A DNA stretch of 64,000 bases from Marsupella aquatica. Taxonomy: Eukaryota > Marchantiophyta. The DNA is taken from positions 21,018,001 to 21,082,000 of the forward strand of contig OZ316897.1 of the NCBI GenBank assembly GCA_973895155.1. The letters run 5' to 3'. The position numbers and the translations under genes were made by a program. Shown in pieces: positions 11,001 through 23,937 of this stretch. Position 1 is the stretch's first letter, and each line of letters starts with the position of its first letter. The notes below the pieces were generated by a model that saw nothing but the letters and a program-made list of their open reading frames with translations, ran no database searches and was not told the origin of the DNA.

Positions 11001-13479
11001 ACAATCGTCCTGCACTCCGACTCGTCCAGTACAGCAACGGCGGAGAGGAGAACAGACAGAACTAGTTGTAGTACATCAGTGCTTTCTCGTACAGCAGCTA
11101 CTACAATCTCGTCTCCACTTCAGGGTAGAAAAGCGACGGGTCGAACGTGCGAGACGGCCCGACCTCGGAGTCGCGGACGTGGACTGGACCGGTTGATGGG
11201 ACTGCACCTACGCAGAGGACAGGGCCAGCGAATTTGTGCTGACCGTAATCTCTTACGGTGCTCCATCGGTGCTGACCGTAAAGCCTCCATTGAAGTTAGT
11301 GTTGAACGCTGTCTGTTGTATGTCCGTCCCAAGCTCGTTGGCTGGATGAATGCTGGCCGGCCAGACAGACAGACCATAGAAGTCTTCCCGGACCAGAGAC
11401 TGGACTCACGCTCTTTCTCAGTGCGTCTAATCGCCTACTGCCATTCCTGCTTCTACAGGGGCCCTCGGACTAGAGCACCGCCCTGATAATCACCATCGAT
11501 GGGTTAGATTTGTTGCACAGTGGAGGTGAAGTACTGTACTCTGATTCACACAATATTTGGGATTTGGGAGGGGCATGTGAGGGATCCCACTCAGATCAAA
11601 CGATTCCATCGTTCTGCAAGGGGGATAGTCACAATGCAATTCGGGAGAAACTATCCGGTTCCCGAATTGTCGGAGATCTTGGACGAAGGATGTGAGTAGG
11701 ATCATATTACAGACAACAACATTTTACCTCTGTGATTCTGACTAGCTGGAAATCCTCTTACTTCAATCTAGATTCTCCCATTGAAATCGATTCATTTCTG
11801 ATAGTCGATTCATTTCTGAGAGGGGGTCCCTCACAACAGTGGATACCAGCTGTTCTGATTGAGACAGGAATGGGCAGAAGGTGGACGGGAAGAAGCAGAG
11901 TGGTGGGCTCGTTAGTCTGCCGTAGGGGCAAGTATTGAGATCAGGTCAATTCATTGGCTTTCTGATGAAAGCTAGATCTGCTCTAAGCTTCCAGCGATGG
12001 TGAATCAAACAGAAATTTGACCACCAAATCCTGAAATTGATCTACAGTGCGGTTTAGCCAGAAAGGTGAGATTGACGATGAAGACTTTAATTAGTTTTGA
12101 CTCCCTTAGGCTTCCATGATTTTAAAGGTTTTCTTGCAGATGTGCTTTGTATAATCCTCATGGAAGCCTACATCTACTCACTAGCTGGTGTCCAGAACCT
12201 CATTCATCATATCTCATTTCACATTTACTGAGCCTCAGTAGAACAAAATAGTCTGGATGTTGTTGAAAACACCGACGCCCACCTTCCAATGTCATTGTTC
12301 CAGAAATCAGCAGGAACCATCTACACAAGACATTACGGGAGAGCCTTTCTATACGTGCTTATGAAATGAGACATGATGATTATGAGGTTCTGGACTAGTT
12401 GATTGAATTTTACTGCCCTCAACTATACATTGCAACAGTGCTGCAAGAATAAGGTCATCGGACTTGTCTTCCATCAGTAGCGGACATACAGATAAATGTA
12501 CCCACTCGATAATTAAACCAGTTGCGAGAGCTTTACCAAGTCGGTTTCTTAGATTGAGGACCAGAAGTACCGTCAGAGAATCAAGTAACCATCACAAATC
12601 CATGATCGACGTGCGACCCTTTCCAAGTATCCTGGACATCAAATTTGCCTGACAAAGATTGATGGAAAGTTTGTGATTCTGAGGAGGCGGTCAGACATGT
12701 CTAATTTGGTCTGCCATAAACCACAACTGCAAACCTTTAATATCCCCACATTGGGTGTCAGAACAAGTCACTGTTCTATCCAGCAGCAGCAACAAAAATG
12801 GCTTAACGACACAAGTGGGAGTCAACATCGCTACTGGACGACGCCCTTCAGACAAACCATAGACAGGCTATACGCCCCGTGATCCAGCTCGAGATCCGCG
12901 CACTTCAAAATAGTTTCAACCCAGCCTATTTTCGTGATGATTGATACAATATGCTACGTTCACTTCACACGTGAATGAACTTCACACGTGAATGAATCTT
13001 CCTCTATGTCCTAGCCAAGTCTAGAGACGGGAGACCCTATACTCAAATCTCATGCAGTGGGCCATTTGGGAGAAGGCGGTAAACAGAAATGAACTTTACC
13101 CATCCCTCAAATCTCATTTGCTTCAGGATTGTCTTGGGAAATCAAAACTGTTACATCTGCTTGCGGATGTTGTACGCCTAACGTGGTCCAGTGATTTACT
13201 GCATCAGTCCCTCTGGCATTTCCTTGTTTGGAGAAAATAAGCAGCCCCTGTCACAAGCTTCCAGATATATGGCAAGTACTTCGTCAGCGGGCAAGGTACT
13301 TGTAAGCCCTTAGTTTCCTTTTTATGAGGGCGCTCAATATGGGGTTTGAAGTTCAAAATCTGGATGCCGTAAGGACAATGCCCCTCGCCGCCTAATATGG
13401 GTCACTCAATACACGAATGGCTGCTTCGAAAGTCAGTCAGGGAGAGGTTTCGTTTTGGAAACTAATATGATCAGATATG
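11001..13479. other. Intergenic DNA with inverted repeats, downstream of the PPR-SMR gene
   Basis: A GC-richer stretch (11.0-11.5 kb) has a 168-codon ORF that starts at TTG and is Arg/Thr-rich without recognisable domains; I do not call it a gene. Two inverted repeats occur at 12107-12170 and 12181-12399. Nothing else is supported. Confidence 0.4.
12107..12399. repeat. Two adjacent inverted repeats (potential hairpins)
   Basis: First: TAGGCTTCCATGA (12107-12119) pairs with TCATGGAAGCCTA (12158-12170), 13 of 13 bases. Second: the arm at about 12191-12222 (TCCAGAACCTCAT...TCTCATTTCA) pairs with about 12362-12394 with only a few mismatches. This could be a MITE-like foldback or a small-RNA precursor. 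Confidence 0.6.
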
Positions 13480-16400
13480 TTACCCTTCAGAATCGTTGAG
13501 TCGACTTCTCGTAACCATAATCCTGTGTTTCCTTGTTAACCATTCTTCCAAGGCATCCTTGGCTACAGTAAGCCGCCCAAAATTCGTAGGCTTTCTCGCC
13601 AATATAGCGTCTGTGGACATACTCTTTTTCCTGGTATAGATGCCAGTGTCGGAAGATCTCTGAGCAGCCATTGGTGGACTTGTACCAAGAGGTAAGTTTT
13701 TTTCTAATGTACAGTCTGCATCTGTAGATCGGTGGTCTGCTTCTAAACCACCTTCAACGACATGGTCTTCGCTGAACATCTGGGGTGGGACTTCATGCAT
13801 TGTACGACTTTCACTTGAACCAAACATGACTGGCAGACGGAGTTCCTTTTCAAGAACATGCAAAACAGCCTGGCGGATGATAGGCAATCCTGGGATTTCA
13901 CTTCGCTTTCCTACTCCAGTGATAATCACTAGATCATCACTCACACCATAACCTGCACAATTGATCGGTTGATTACAGTCTCGAATAACGTCGCACTTAG
14001 CAAAGGGCAATACCAATGGAGACTCCTCAAAGATTGAAAAGATCATAATTAGAAACGAAGCATACCTTGGTTGTGGCGTTCCTTGATAATCCGCAAAACT
14101 GCCAACACTGCAACTCGAGCCTCCCCCTGCATTGGCATTACCACTACGTGAGCCAGCTTGTGCATGTATCGCCTACCAGAAACAAATCCCATCCACTTTC
14201 CATTGTTTGGTTGCTCTATCTACGACTGTTCATCATGCACGATTACAACCTTTGTAGCATTGACAACGGAATTACGTAAGGGCTTTCATTATCTGGTGAT
14301 AAGGAGGCAAGCTGATAGATGTTCATCATGCACGATTACAACCTTTGTAGCATTGACAACGGAATTACGTAAGGGCTTTCATTATCTGGTGATAAGGAGG
14401 CAAGCTGATAGATGCAGCTCCCTTGGCACCCAAACGTCAGGAAAAGGGGCCTGCAGACTTTAACGGAGTATTTTGTTCACTACCGTTGGTTTTAGCAAGG
14501 GACCCTGAATCAATTTGAGCCATCGTAAAAATCACCGGTTGCTAGATCTTATTCAGGGGAGTGATTGACCGTATTGAGAGATATGTAGGGCCGACGGTGA
14601 TTCTAGGAAGTCTCACAGGAGTGCTCACCCTTGAGAGTCCATGCAGGTCAATCATCAGATCTGGGACTGCTTCGAGCTCCTGGGCATGCACTCCCACTCG
14701 TTTCAATACTATCTTCAAGTATTCGGAGAAACCAGCTGATATCTCATTCTGGAATTTGAGAGAAAAGCGGGCACTTTTTTCCCCTTTACCACCATCTTCA
14801 ATCGCAATTTCTGCCCACTGTGCCAGCAACACCCTCAAGAAGCCATCGTTTGGTGCATATCTGCATTCACAAGAGATAGCTTTGGGGTTTAGCTTACTTC
14901 TCAATTCCCAGCCCCGACGTCTGGGAACCTTCGAGGACCATAGTTGTAACCAGAACTGGGCCATTCCAAACATGACTGACAGGAACGAACCACTGCTTTG
15001 AGAACTTTCTTGGGATTATACAACCACAAACAGCAAGTAACGGTCAAGCAGTTGATACCACAAAAGTCCATAACAAACTGCATCTCTCACTCTCTGTTAG
15101 AACGCAGGCGCCCGACCATCAATGCTAACGATGAGGAACTTACCCGGCTTGACGCATCTCTTCATACAAAGCAAGTGCACGCTGGAGCTCACAGAGCTTT
15201 TGACAAGAGCGTTGAGCCCTGAAGAGTGTATAGTAGGTAACCTACAACAAATATTGCAGAAACCAATACAGCAAGAATAAACCACAAAATTAGAAACAAC
15301 CAACCTTCCAGTTAACTGACTTTCACGAGTAGAATCAACTCCCGTCTGGAGTACCTTCACTCCTAACATTACGTCTATCAGTTCCCCCTTATAGACGTTG
15401 TTCATATTCGAAGTTGACCTAGATTAACTAGTAGTACAATCGATATCTCCGGATAATGTCAAACATAAATTAGATATACAGATATTATCATTTTCGGTCA
15501 TAACAACAGAGGAGCTCACCTTATTGGGCCGTAAGCCAGCCTCCTTCAACTGTCTGAAGTACTCGAATGCCATATCAGCATCTCCTGCCTCCACCGAAGC
15601 CTACTGACCATTGCCACCGCAAGTATATGAGACAATATTTACACCTTTTGACCCTACCACCTCTTTGTGAAGCACCAGCCGCACATGTACAAAAAGGAGA
15701 TTTCCTTACGACTTGCTAACGACCTTACGGCTACAAATTTCTTCTCACAACTTACAATCAAACGCAATCAAACCAAGCAGATGAACACCGAAGGAGACGA
15801 GGGGGTAATAATTAATGAAAACCGTGAGGCGATCAAAGGGAGAACATTCCCGACGTTTTCCATGAGCATTTATGCAAGGAAAAGGTTGTACTCACTTTGA
15901 TTATGGATGTGTAGGCAATAAGATCTGGCGTGATCCCATTTTCCTTCATATTGTTAAAAAGCTGTAACCCATGATCAACAAAGCTGTATTATACTCCTGC
16001 TTCTTTAGGGCAAAACTGGCAAAACTGGGGACGGTATTTTCGTGGCAAGACAATCTATACGTGTACATATCAAACTGGGAGAGATTTTAGCAAACGCGAT
16101 GGACTGGGAAGACAAAGGTCCGCCGATGAGTACTGCTGCCAAGCAGATTGCCCTTGTTGGCCAATTGCAAAGGAGAAGCAGGGGGAGGTCTGAAAAAATG
16201 AATCAATCAATCAAATTATAAGCTGAGTAAGCTTACATTGATCGCCTCGTTCAGATCCCCTTTACTCCCATAAGAATCAATGTAAGTTGACCAACTTGTC
16301 AGATCAGGAGTCAGGCCAGCTGCCACTATATCAGACATGATCTGCTTTGCCATAATGGGATCCTCCACACAGGACTTCATCAAAGTATTATATGTTACAA

Positions 16401-19400
16401 GATTCGGCTTTAAGAGAGGCATCATCCTGGATGAATTCTTAGTCGCAGTCGGACAAACAGATCTTTCCCCATCAGAGTCTAATTCTCGAATTTCGCCAGC
16501 AGACGACCTACTGTCTGAGACTGACTCGCTTAGCTCTGACTCCCTGTATGCAGAAATTTGCCCATTTTCTTTCCACTCGTTGAATATTTGAAAGGCTCTT
16601 TCATGCTGGCTCCCCTTGCAACAAGCATTGATGAGCAGATTGTAAGTTTGCTCATTTGGAGGACAGCCCGCGAACCACATCTCGTTGAAGAGACTAAATG
16701 CTTGGTCAACCATTCCCACATTTGCACACGCGCCGATCAATGCTGTCCACGTCATCACATTGGGGACAACACCGGAAGCCGTCATGTCTTCCTTCACCTT
16801 CAGGGCTAGTTCCCACATTTTTGCATCCCCAAAAATCTGCCGACACCCATCAGATTCCACAATCACTCAACCAGAAGTTGTGAATAATTTGTGTAAGGAC
16901 TTAATAACACTCAAATTGACCCAAAACTTCAGCCTTCTGTGCAAAGCATCATAATGAGTGACTGGAGAATTCACTTGTCCTGTGTAAGGAAAATACAAAA
17001 AGTCTCAGAGAGTCTGGTCTTCGACGATACATCAATGATGGTTGTGTAAGTGAAAAGGTCCAGCTTCAAGCTGTTCGAGGCTGCACGGCTCTCCATGTCG
17101 TTGTACAAAGATTTCGCCTTTTCATGGTTTTTTGATAGACCGCAGGACTTTAACATAATGTTGAACGTAGCCAAATCAGGTTCCACACCCAAAGTCTGTG
17201 ATAAGCAGCAGGATACGTTAAGAGCAAGGACAAGGTGGTCGACTGAGATCAAGAATACAAGTCTTAAGTGAAATGCACATTCTATGTGACAGATAACGCA
17301 TGCATGCCGTGTTAGGGGTGCTCACCTGCATGTCGAGATACAATTGCCACACTTCATCTGTATCCTCGGCACGCACATTCATGAAGCTATTGCAAACGTA
17401 CACATTGGGGATGCTTCCCGAGGACAAAATGTCCTGAAACATTGGAAGCAGGGAAAAGAAAGTTCAATTTACTGCACCTGACATGGACGACACAGCACAG
17501 CAGTTCTTGGCTACAATTAAAACCCATGGCATTCACAAATATTTACCAGTAGAAGTCCAGCAGGTAAATATGCTTCCCAATCTCTCTACAGAGGACACAG
17601 AATAAAGCTTCAGGACCGAGTTGGCAACTCATACCTCGAAAACAGAAACAGCCTTAGCAATCTCCCCATGTTGAGCACAGGCGTCAATCAGACTTCTGTA
17701 CGAATACATGTCTGCTTGGATGCCAGACTCTCTCATCGTGCTAAAAGCAGTCAAGACAGATTCTAAGTCACCATGCTGGCTAAATTCATGCATAATAAAG
17801 TTGTAGTGCAGGTTCACCATCGGTAATAGTCGAGCATATCTGCAAAATCGTACAAAACGATAAGACCAAGCTGGCGATGGACCTTCAAATTTTCAAGTGG
17901 GGTGGTTGTGGTAGACCCTCCGCAAGGCTAGACATTCTTGAAACCGAACAACAACAAATTCAGCCATTCCTAATGATGCCAGCCCAGTGATATTTAGGAT
18001 GGGCTATCAATATTCTTGTGAAGAAAGGACAGAAGCTTGAAAGTAGTTCTACGACTCTCATAATGCCTTCACCACACCGTATATTGCAAAACTAGGGACA
18101 CATTGCAACTCAGGATTAAAGGAGAAGTTTTAGTTGATGAATGATCCAGACTGCACTTTGGCTACCTGATTGCGGAACAAGCGATCAAAAAACCTCAGAT
18201 AGTCTGGTTCATGCATGTTGTTAGTATCTAGAAATTCTCTGGTCTGTAGCGAGACCGACTCCTGGCTACCACCCATATGTGTTGCACAGAAGTCCCTTCG
18301 AAGCGAAACTTACGGAATCAATGAGGCGGAACCCAATCAACGTGAATCTAGCAACATGAAGGCATCTGGCCAACTTATCTGCTGGCACTTGAGAAAGGAA
18401 ATACGTCATTGGATCAGACGCTACAAGAGTAGCAAGGGATATAGTAGGGTAACGAGGGAAGACGAGGTGGGGTGGGGATTGAAGCCAGTAGGTTTTGTAC
18501 TGGATTCTGTTACCAGTCACAGGGAGGGTGGGGATAGGAAGAAAGTAGATTTTGTACCGGATTTGGTCATTGGTCAGGTGGAATTGATTCAAGGTTTCTC
18601 CTCCAACATTAGGCCCTCACAATAGCTCCAACGGCTTCCTCAGAGGTGACATTCCCTCTCGAGAGTCCTACGTACTTCCATTGCAAAGCCTTGTAGACCC
18701 CCTTGTGCATTTCCTCGTGAGAAAGGCCCGCGGTCTTTGCTGAGGTGTTTTGTCTAGTTTTCAATCTATTGTGTACTTGTCGGATGACTTATTTTAAAAG
18801 TTTATACCATTGTTTTTATCCGGCTCATAACCCAATTCCAAGACCGTGTTTGCTTGTATCCAAGTTTTTGCAGAATCGCAAAGAACTCCACGATGTTGGT
18901 TTGCCACAACCACGCAGAGAAAGCAGGTTTTCGGTCTAAAGGATAAAGAGAAGTTGTCACCTCTGAGGAAGACGTTGGCAGCAAACCCATTCAAACGAAA
19001 ACGTGAGGACCCACTATTGAGCAAGAGCACAGTGAAGAGATGCCAACAGCGGCGATAGAACAATTTAGACAGGTTTACAACTGAAAGGGAGCAATGTCAA
19101 CTAGTAGAACTCACTTGGACCATGGCAAAGAGGAAAGCGAATATGCATCTTCCAGCTATTCTAGGCAGAAAAACGATAATCGTTCAGATGGAAAGGAAAT
19201 TCCAAGGAAGATGCGAGCAGTAACATTCCACAGCAAGGTGTTCTTCGAGAGTGGAGAAATTGAAGATCTTCCTGGAGATTCAGATGAAAAGGCAATCAGG
19301 ATATCTAGCTCTGACATTAAAGAGGAAAATGATCTGCCTAATACGGACACTTCTCACCACTTCTTCCGTTGGGAGGGCTTACAATCTCACGAATCTCAAT

Positions 19401-21930
19401 CCGAAATTGAGAGAACAGCCGGAATAGCAGGTGATGAGGATACCAAAGCCGAGGACGAAAGACTTGTTTCCGGAGATGAACAACAACAGATTGAAGTCAG
19501 GTTTTCTAAGTTACACCTCCTGTCAAATAATTCTCCTCCAGGAAGTCGTAGTCCACCATTGGAGGATGTGCATGATGTCCAACCATTAGATGTCAGGACA
19601 GCAGGCTTGAATCTACGAAAGCTGTTTTGCGGGTTGCCTTGTCAACTGAAGAGGAAGTCTAGAGAACCCTTGTCTCCTGAAATCACTGGCATGACACAAG
19701 GGATTCCAGATATAAGTGAAGTACCAACACCTCCAGCATTCCACGGATCCATTTCCTATGACTTTCCAGCAATGGGCATCAGCTGTGATTTGATCAAAGT
19801 GAAAGAAGACGATCCTGGACCAAGCAGGTCTTCACCGAAGAAATTGTATCATGTGGTTCAGCATTGAGTTTCCAGAGAAACTGTCAGAAGATTAAGAATT
19901 TCTCACTTTGCTGATTTGTCAAAGAAGACTAGCGCTGAGTAGTTTTTACGTACTTCGCGTGAGTCTTCTTTCAATACGGAGAGCAAATCTAATCGCCCGG
20001 TTGTGTGCATAGTTAACGGACTTCTTTAAAAGACTAGATTCCAATAAAACTTGATCGTTGGCATTTCTCAATTGCGTTTGAGAACCTTTTCGTAAATTTC
20101 TTTATTTGTTTTCCTGGAGACCTGATCTCTCTATGCATGTCTTAACTACATGGCATCCAACCGGTTTTGTTGAATGATCTGGATATTTGCAAGAGCTTAA
20201 AAGGCATTGCAATGTTTCTTGCAAGTGTATTCAAAGAAGCTGTTGATTGCTCTTTTATATGACAAAAGTAACTGGGGTTACACAAAGCTATCACATCAGA
20301 GAGGAAACTGACAAGTAAAAGCTGCCCAGATTATTTCAGCACTTCCGGGAAATAACTGGGTTACTTCAGATTATTACGGGGAATCGTGACTGGGTGGATT
20401 CTTCAGTGGGTAAGTTCTGTAGCTCACACTGCTTGGGAATCTTTCCACTACCAGGCATCCTATTTCTCTAACTCCTTCCCATGTATAGAAGTCCCATCCA
20501 TGTTCGGTATTTGTCTTGATCACTTTTTAATTTCTATTCATCCTTTTCAGTGAAAATCAAGTGTCAAGACGGTGTGCTATAGATCAAACACTGTGAGAAC
20601 AGGTAATTAGAAACCGACATCAGATCTAATGGATACCTGATTGCCGCATCCACGTTACGGACTTTCGCACACGCTCTGATCACTTCTTGTACATCCAAGA
20701 ACCTCCGAGCGCTAAATCCACACTCTAGTATACGCCAGCGATGTTCATAAATCAGTCCACGACAAAATATAGGGAGAAGAGCATTCAACGATTTCTGGTG
20801 CAACTAGTTAGAGAAACGGTCAGTGCTCATTGCATCGACTTCTTTACCGAATATCACTTTACCAAAAACCGTGAGACAGCATAAATTCCTGTGATATTAT
20901 CATAGACTATACTCCTGATGTCTTTCGCTCATACGTAACAGTTTCAAGCATTAACTAGAATTGCTGACCCCTAAAACCTATTTTTATAAATTTACAAAAT
21001 CCCATCTACCTAAGGTTCTGGGCATAGCAAAAATTGTAAAATTGTAAGAACGAAGAAACCCTCTGAGGCGCTGTAAATCATAATTTGAATCCATCTTACC
21101 GGCGAAGCAAAAACTTATTGCCAAGCATCTTATTTAATAATTCTCTCAACTAAGTCCAAACATTGCATGAACAAAGGTCGGATTTATCAAGGCATGGACA
21201 AAAACTCGAAAAGCTCTCAACAAAAGTGCCCCACGTACTTATACACTCGTGAAACTTATGTAGTAGGCAGCAGTCTTCCTCGGTAATCCACGAGTCCAAA
21301 TGCCAAACAACGTCAACACTCACCTGAAAGGGTAGTGAGTAGTTGGACACACTTAACCACCTCACCCTGCCGCAACAGTTTCCGGCATTCTCCAGGCATC
21401 ATGGCCATTGCTTCGCTTTCCACAAACTGCAACGGGACGAAGCCGGCAGTATGCAACTGATGCACGAATTGTGCGAAGGTGTCCAGATGCCCTCTTCGAA
21501 GAGAACCTCTAATGGCGGCTTGGACGTCAGTCCTCTCCACTGTAGGCACGAAAGAGAGCCGATCAATTCCTGCGTCTACCAGCATAGCAACTAGGGCTGC
21601 CATCTCCACCAAGTGCCCTTCTGTTGCAAGCCTGTCGACCAGTTTGGTGTAGGGCTGTGATCGTGGACTCTCTTTCGAAGAGATGTCCTCCTTCAGTACC
21701 TCGGCTGAGACCAATTTAAAGTCGGCCAGAGACAAAGTACTGAGGCGCAAATCGTGGGCTGGAGGGCGAGGGGCAGCGACCCATTTCTTGACGAAATTCT
21801 TCGACTTCGGCGGGACGGACACGGAACGTGCCTCCAAATTGTGCTTCAGTGGCGAGAAGCTGCTCCCCTGTGCTGCGGAAGTTTGTGCCAGAATTGCGCA
21901 GCTGAAGACCCGAACGAGCGCCATGACCAT
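13480..21930 (-). CDS. PPR protein with C-terminal SMR domain (similar to Arabidopsis At5g02830)
   Basis: Twelve exons (minus): 21324-21930, 20637-20724, 17635-17839, 17326-17433, 17031-17195, 16237-16836, 15896-15961, 15520-15600, 15144-15241, 14629-14860, 14066-14126, 13480-13952. All junctions are GT-AG, phases agree, total 2784 nt = 927 aa. The start MVMALVRVFSCAILAQ is Ala/Ser/Val-rich, fitting an organelle transit peptide. Residues ~230-670 hold about nine PPR motifs (e.g. GVVPNVMTWTALIGACANVG; LTPDLTSWSTYIDSYG). Residues ~742-910 form an SMR domain: IDLHGLSR at the exon 10/11 junction, TGVGKRS (~782-788) and FGRLTVAKDALEEWL near the end. PPR tracts bind organelle RNA; SMR domains of relatives such as SOT1 act in RNA cleavage. 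The IDLH and TGVG motifs are both present. A short out-of-frame ATG at 21934 precedes the start. The family assignment is from memory; the exact ortholog is uncertain. Confidence 0.92.
14228..14413. repeat. Perfect 93-bp tandem duplication in intron 10 of the PPR-SMR gene
   Basis: 14228-14320 and 14321-14413 appear identical base for base (unit starts GTTCATCATGCACG). The lack of divergence suggests a very recent duplication or an assembly artefact. It lies within the 502-bp intron between exons 10 and 11 and does not touch the splice sites. Confidence 0.92.
19094..19867 (+). CDS. Hypothetical 257-aa protein nested antisense in intron 2 of the PPR-SMR gene
   Basis: An ATG-started ORF of 257 codons on the strand opposite the host gene, wholly inside its 2797-bp second intron (17840-20636). 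The protein is hydrophilic, Ser/Glu/Asp-rich, with a basic nuclear-localisation-like patch (QLKRKSREP, about residue 185), and no family I recognise. A canonical AATAAA follows at 20043-20048, about 180 bp past the stop. An in-frame TGA lies 12 bases upstream, so this exon does not extend 5' in frame; a basic Lys/Arg-rich open frame just upstream (about 18870-19058) could be an earlier exon. Alternatives: a single-exon retrogene, a 3' terminal exon, or a decaying insertion. Confidence 0.5.
   Translation: MSTSRTHLDHGKEESEYASSSYSRQKNDNRSDGKEIPRKMRAVTFHSKVFFESGEIEDLPGDSDEKAIRISSSDIKEENDLPNTDTSHHFFRWEGLQSHESQSEIERTAGIAGDEDTKAEDERLVSGDEQQQIEVRFSKLHLLSNNSPPGSRSPPLEDVHDVQPLDVRTAGLNLRKLFCGLPCQLKRKSREPLSPEITGMTQGIPDISEVPTPPAFHGSISYDFPAMGISCDLIKVKEDDPGPSRSSPKKLYHVVQH
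20043..20048 (+). terminator. Poly(A) signal AATAAA of the nested + strand ORF
   Basis: AATAAA in TTCCAATAAAACTTG, 176 bp after the stop at 19867. It has the right strand and distance for a plant near-upstream element. Such hexamers also occur by chance in AT-rich DNA. Confidence 0.4.
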
Positions 21931-23778
21931 TCATTCCAGTCCGACTAGTCCTACTCAGAGAGGCACGGGAAAATGCAGCGCTCAAACCTGCCTCTCGTCC
22001 TCATCGAGGTCATCCAAAACCCAACCTGAAACTGCATAGTAATCCTCTGTTCATCCCCTTTTGTCCGCACCACACAACACCTTCCACTTAGCTCCATCAG
22101 TTTACATGGCATTGATACATTGGCAGTAGAATCACAATTCAATCCAATTCTCGTAAACTTTTCGCCAGTGCAATGCTCTCTCCCTGTTTCAGTTCTCTGC
22201 ATATTTAGGAGAATTCGTCTACTCTGCAGCGAATACACTTCCAGTGCCGTCTTCAATCTTCCATTTGGTAGACTTGATGCTGAGGGACAAAACAAGTCTT
22301 CCAGCTCTCGGACCAATCTCTCTCTGGTTTGTTGGCCACTTACATTAGCTCACTGGACGGAATGCACAGAAGAGAAATCTTCCGAGTCTTCGGAGTCTTC
22401 GAGTGATGGCTCAGCCTTACTTTGGTGCCAACTCTCGACTCATTTTCAAGGCGAAATTCCGCCTTTGATGTCGATCAACAGAAAAATGCCTCTGAACATC
22501 AGCGAGTTCGATGATAGTGTACAGTGATCTGAGACATCTCCCTCTGGATCAGATGAGCAGAAGGAAGTCTGGATTATATGTACTGTATCCTTTTGCCCGG
22601 GTAACACTCGATTCGCACCGTTTTGGGGAAAGTGATTCTAGGATGGGCCACTCCCATGAAATTTGTAGCCTGGATGTACCAGATCACTCCTGACCATAAG
22701 TGTCAAGATGTTTTTTACAAAGGCAAAGCAGCAACCTATCTGACTAAAAAGTGGTCCTTCCGGGCATTCATTTTGTCAAACCTTTAGGTTCAGTTTAGGT
22801 TCAGGTTACCCATGTATAACCATTTTTGAAGGTATTTGTTATTCTCATAATCTCTTCTCTGATAATGACGGCCTGCTGTACATCCATGATATAGCATTAT
22901 AGCATACTCATCCTCGAACATGCTTGAGTTTTTGTCTTGTAGTGATAAATAAAATATGAGAACATAGCTAGAAGGATTTGTGCACAGTGACCAATGAAAA
23001 GTATAATCAAGGATGGTATTATGTGTGCACTTAATTCAATGTACTCATGAATGACACCCATTTTAATAAAAACCATAAACTTAGGAAAGAAAGACATGAG
23101 GAGAACTTAAGACACAATCAGAATCATTTCTCTCATACATGAGAATGTTCCAGTGATGGAGCAGTTTATTTCATCTCTAATAAATCACAAACCTTAAAAT
23201 TTATAAGGGGGCTGCCAAAATATGTTCAAAATACTTTACAATACTACAAATTAATGGGGTCCATAAATTAATTAAAAATGTATATGATACACAGGCTGCC
23301 CCTTCATAAGGCACATTGAAATACAAATATATGACACCAAAACTCTGAATAAGACAAAATCTGAAAGGTGTATTCACCATTATAGCAGTTTCAAAAAGTT
23401 TCTTGACATGCCTAATCACTTCTGATTCTAAGCAAGTCTAAGCAACTACTCAACCTAATTAATTTCTTACCTTCATTAAAAAATTGGCAGTCAAAAAATC
23501 AAATCTATCCCCACTACCCGACCCTCCCATACACCCCATTTGCCATGAGGTCCCACTACTACTCAACTTCATTTTATTCAGTCAACAAATTTATGACTCT
23601 CTTGCCTTGCAGCTACACTCTCCAGTCTCCCTAGCCCTTCCTCTGGCTCCCCATCACCAGTCTGTGAAGCTCATGTAAATGTTCTGCTCAGGTGGGAGAG
23701 TCGTGAGATGAATTCATGAAGAGAGAGGTGGGTGTAGTTGCAATGGGAGCATGGCGGTGCCTGGCTGGCCAGCAGTTC

Positions 23779-23937
23779 AGCTTATCCACCAAGGGTTAGG
23801 CCATGGATATTTGGTGCATTAGCCTGGGTAATATATGTAACCTGTGTATGATTTGCTGGTTGATAATTAAACTAGTTAATTTTGGGGCATAGCTTATCCA
23901 CCAAGGGTTAGGCCATGGATATTTGGTGGATTAGCCA
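23779..23937 (+). repeat. 47-bp direct repeat pair
   Basis: AGCTTATCCACCAAGGGTTA... at 23779-23825 recurs at 23891-23937 with one mismatch, 112 bp apart. The intervening AT-rich segment also differs from its flanks. Possible footprint of a small duplication or insertion. Confidence 0.8.

Noticed and set aside
10980-11486. 168-codon plus ORF
   Set aside because: It starts at TTG inside a repeat unit and is Arg/Thr-rich from local composition; no family features.
21716-21985. Minus ORF overlapping PPR-SMR exon 1
   Set aside because: The listed start is TTG; it is a shadow frame. Only the short out-of-frame ATG at 21934 is noted as a possible upstream ORF.
22120-22527. 135-codon plus ORF upstream of the PPR-SMR gene
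   Set aside because: Starts at TTG, no domain, and overlaps other random ORFs in the intergenic region.
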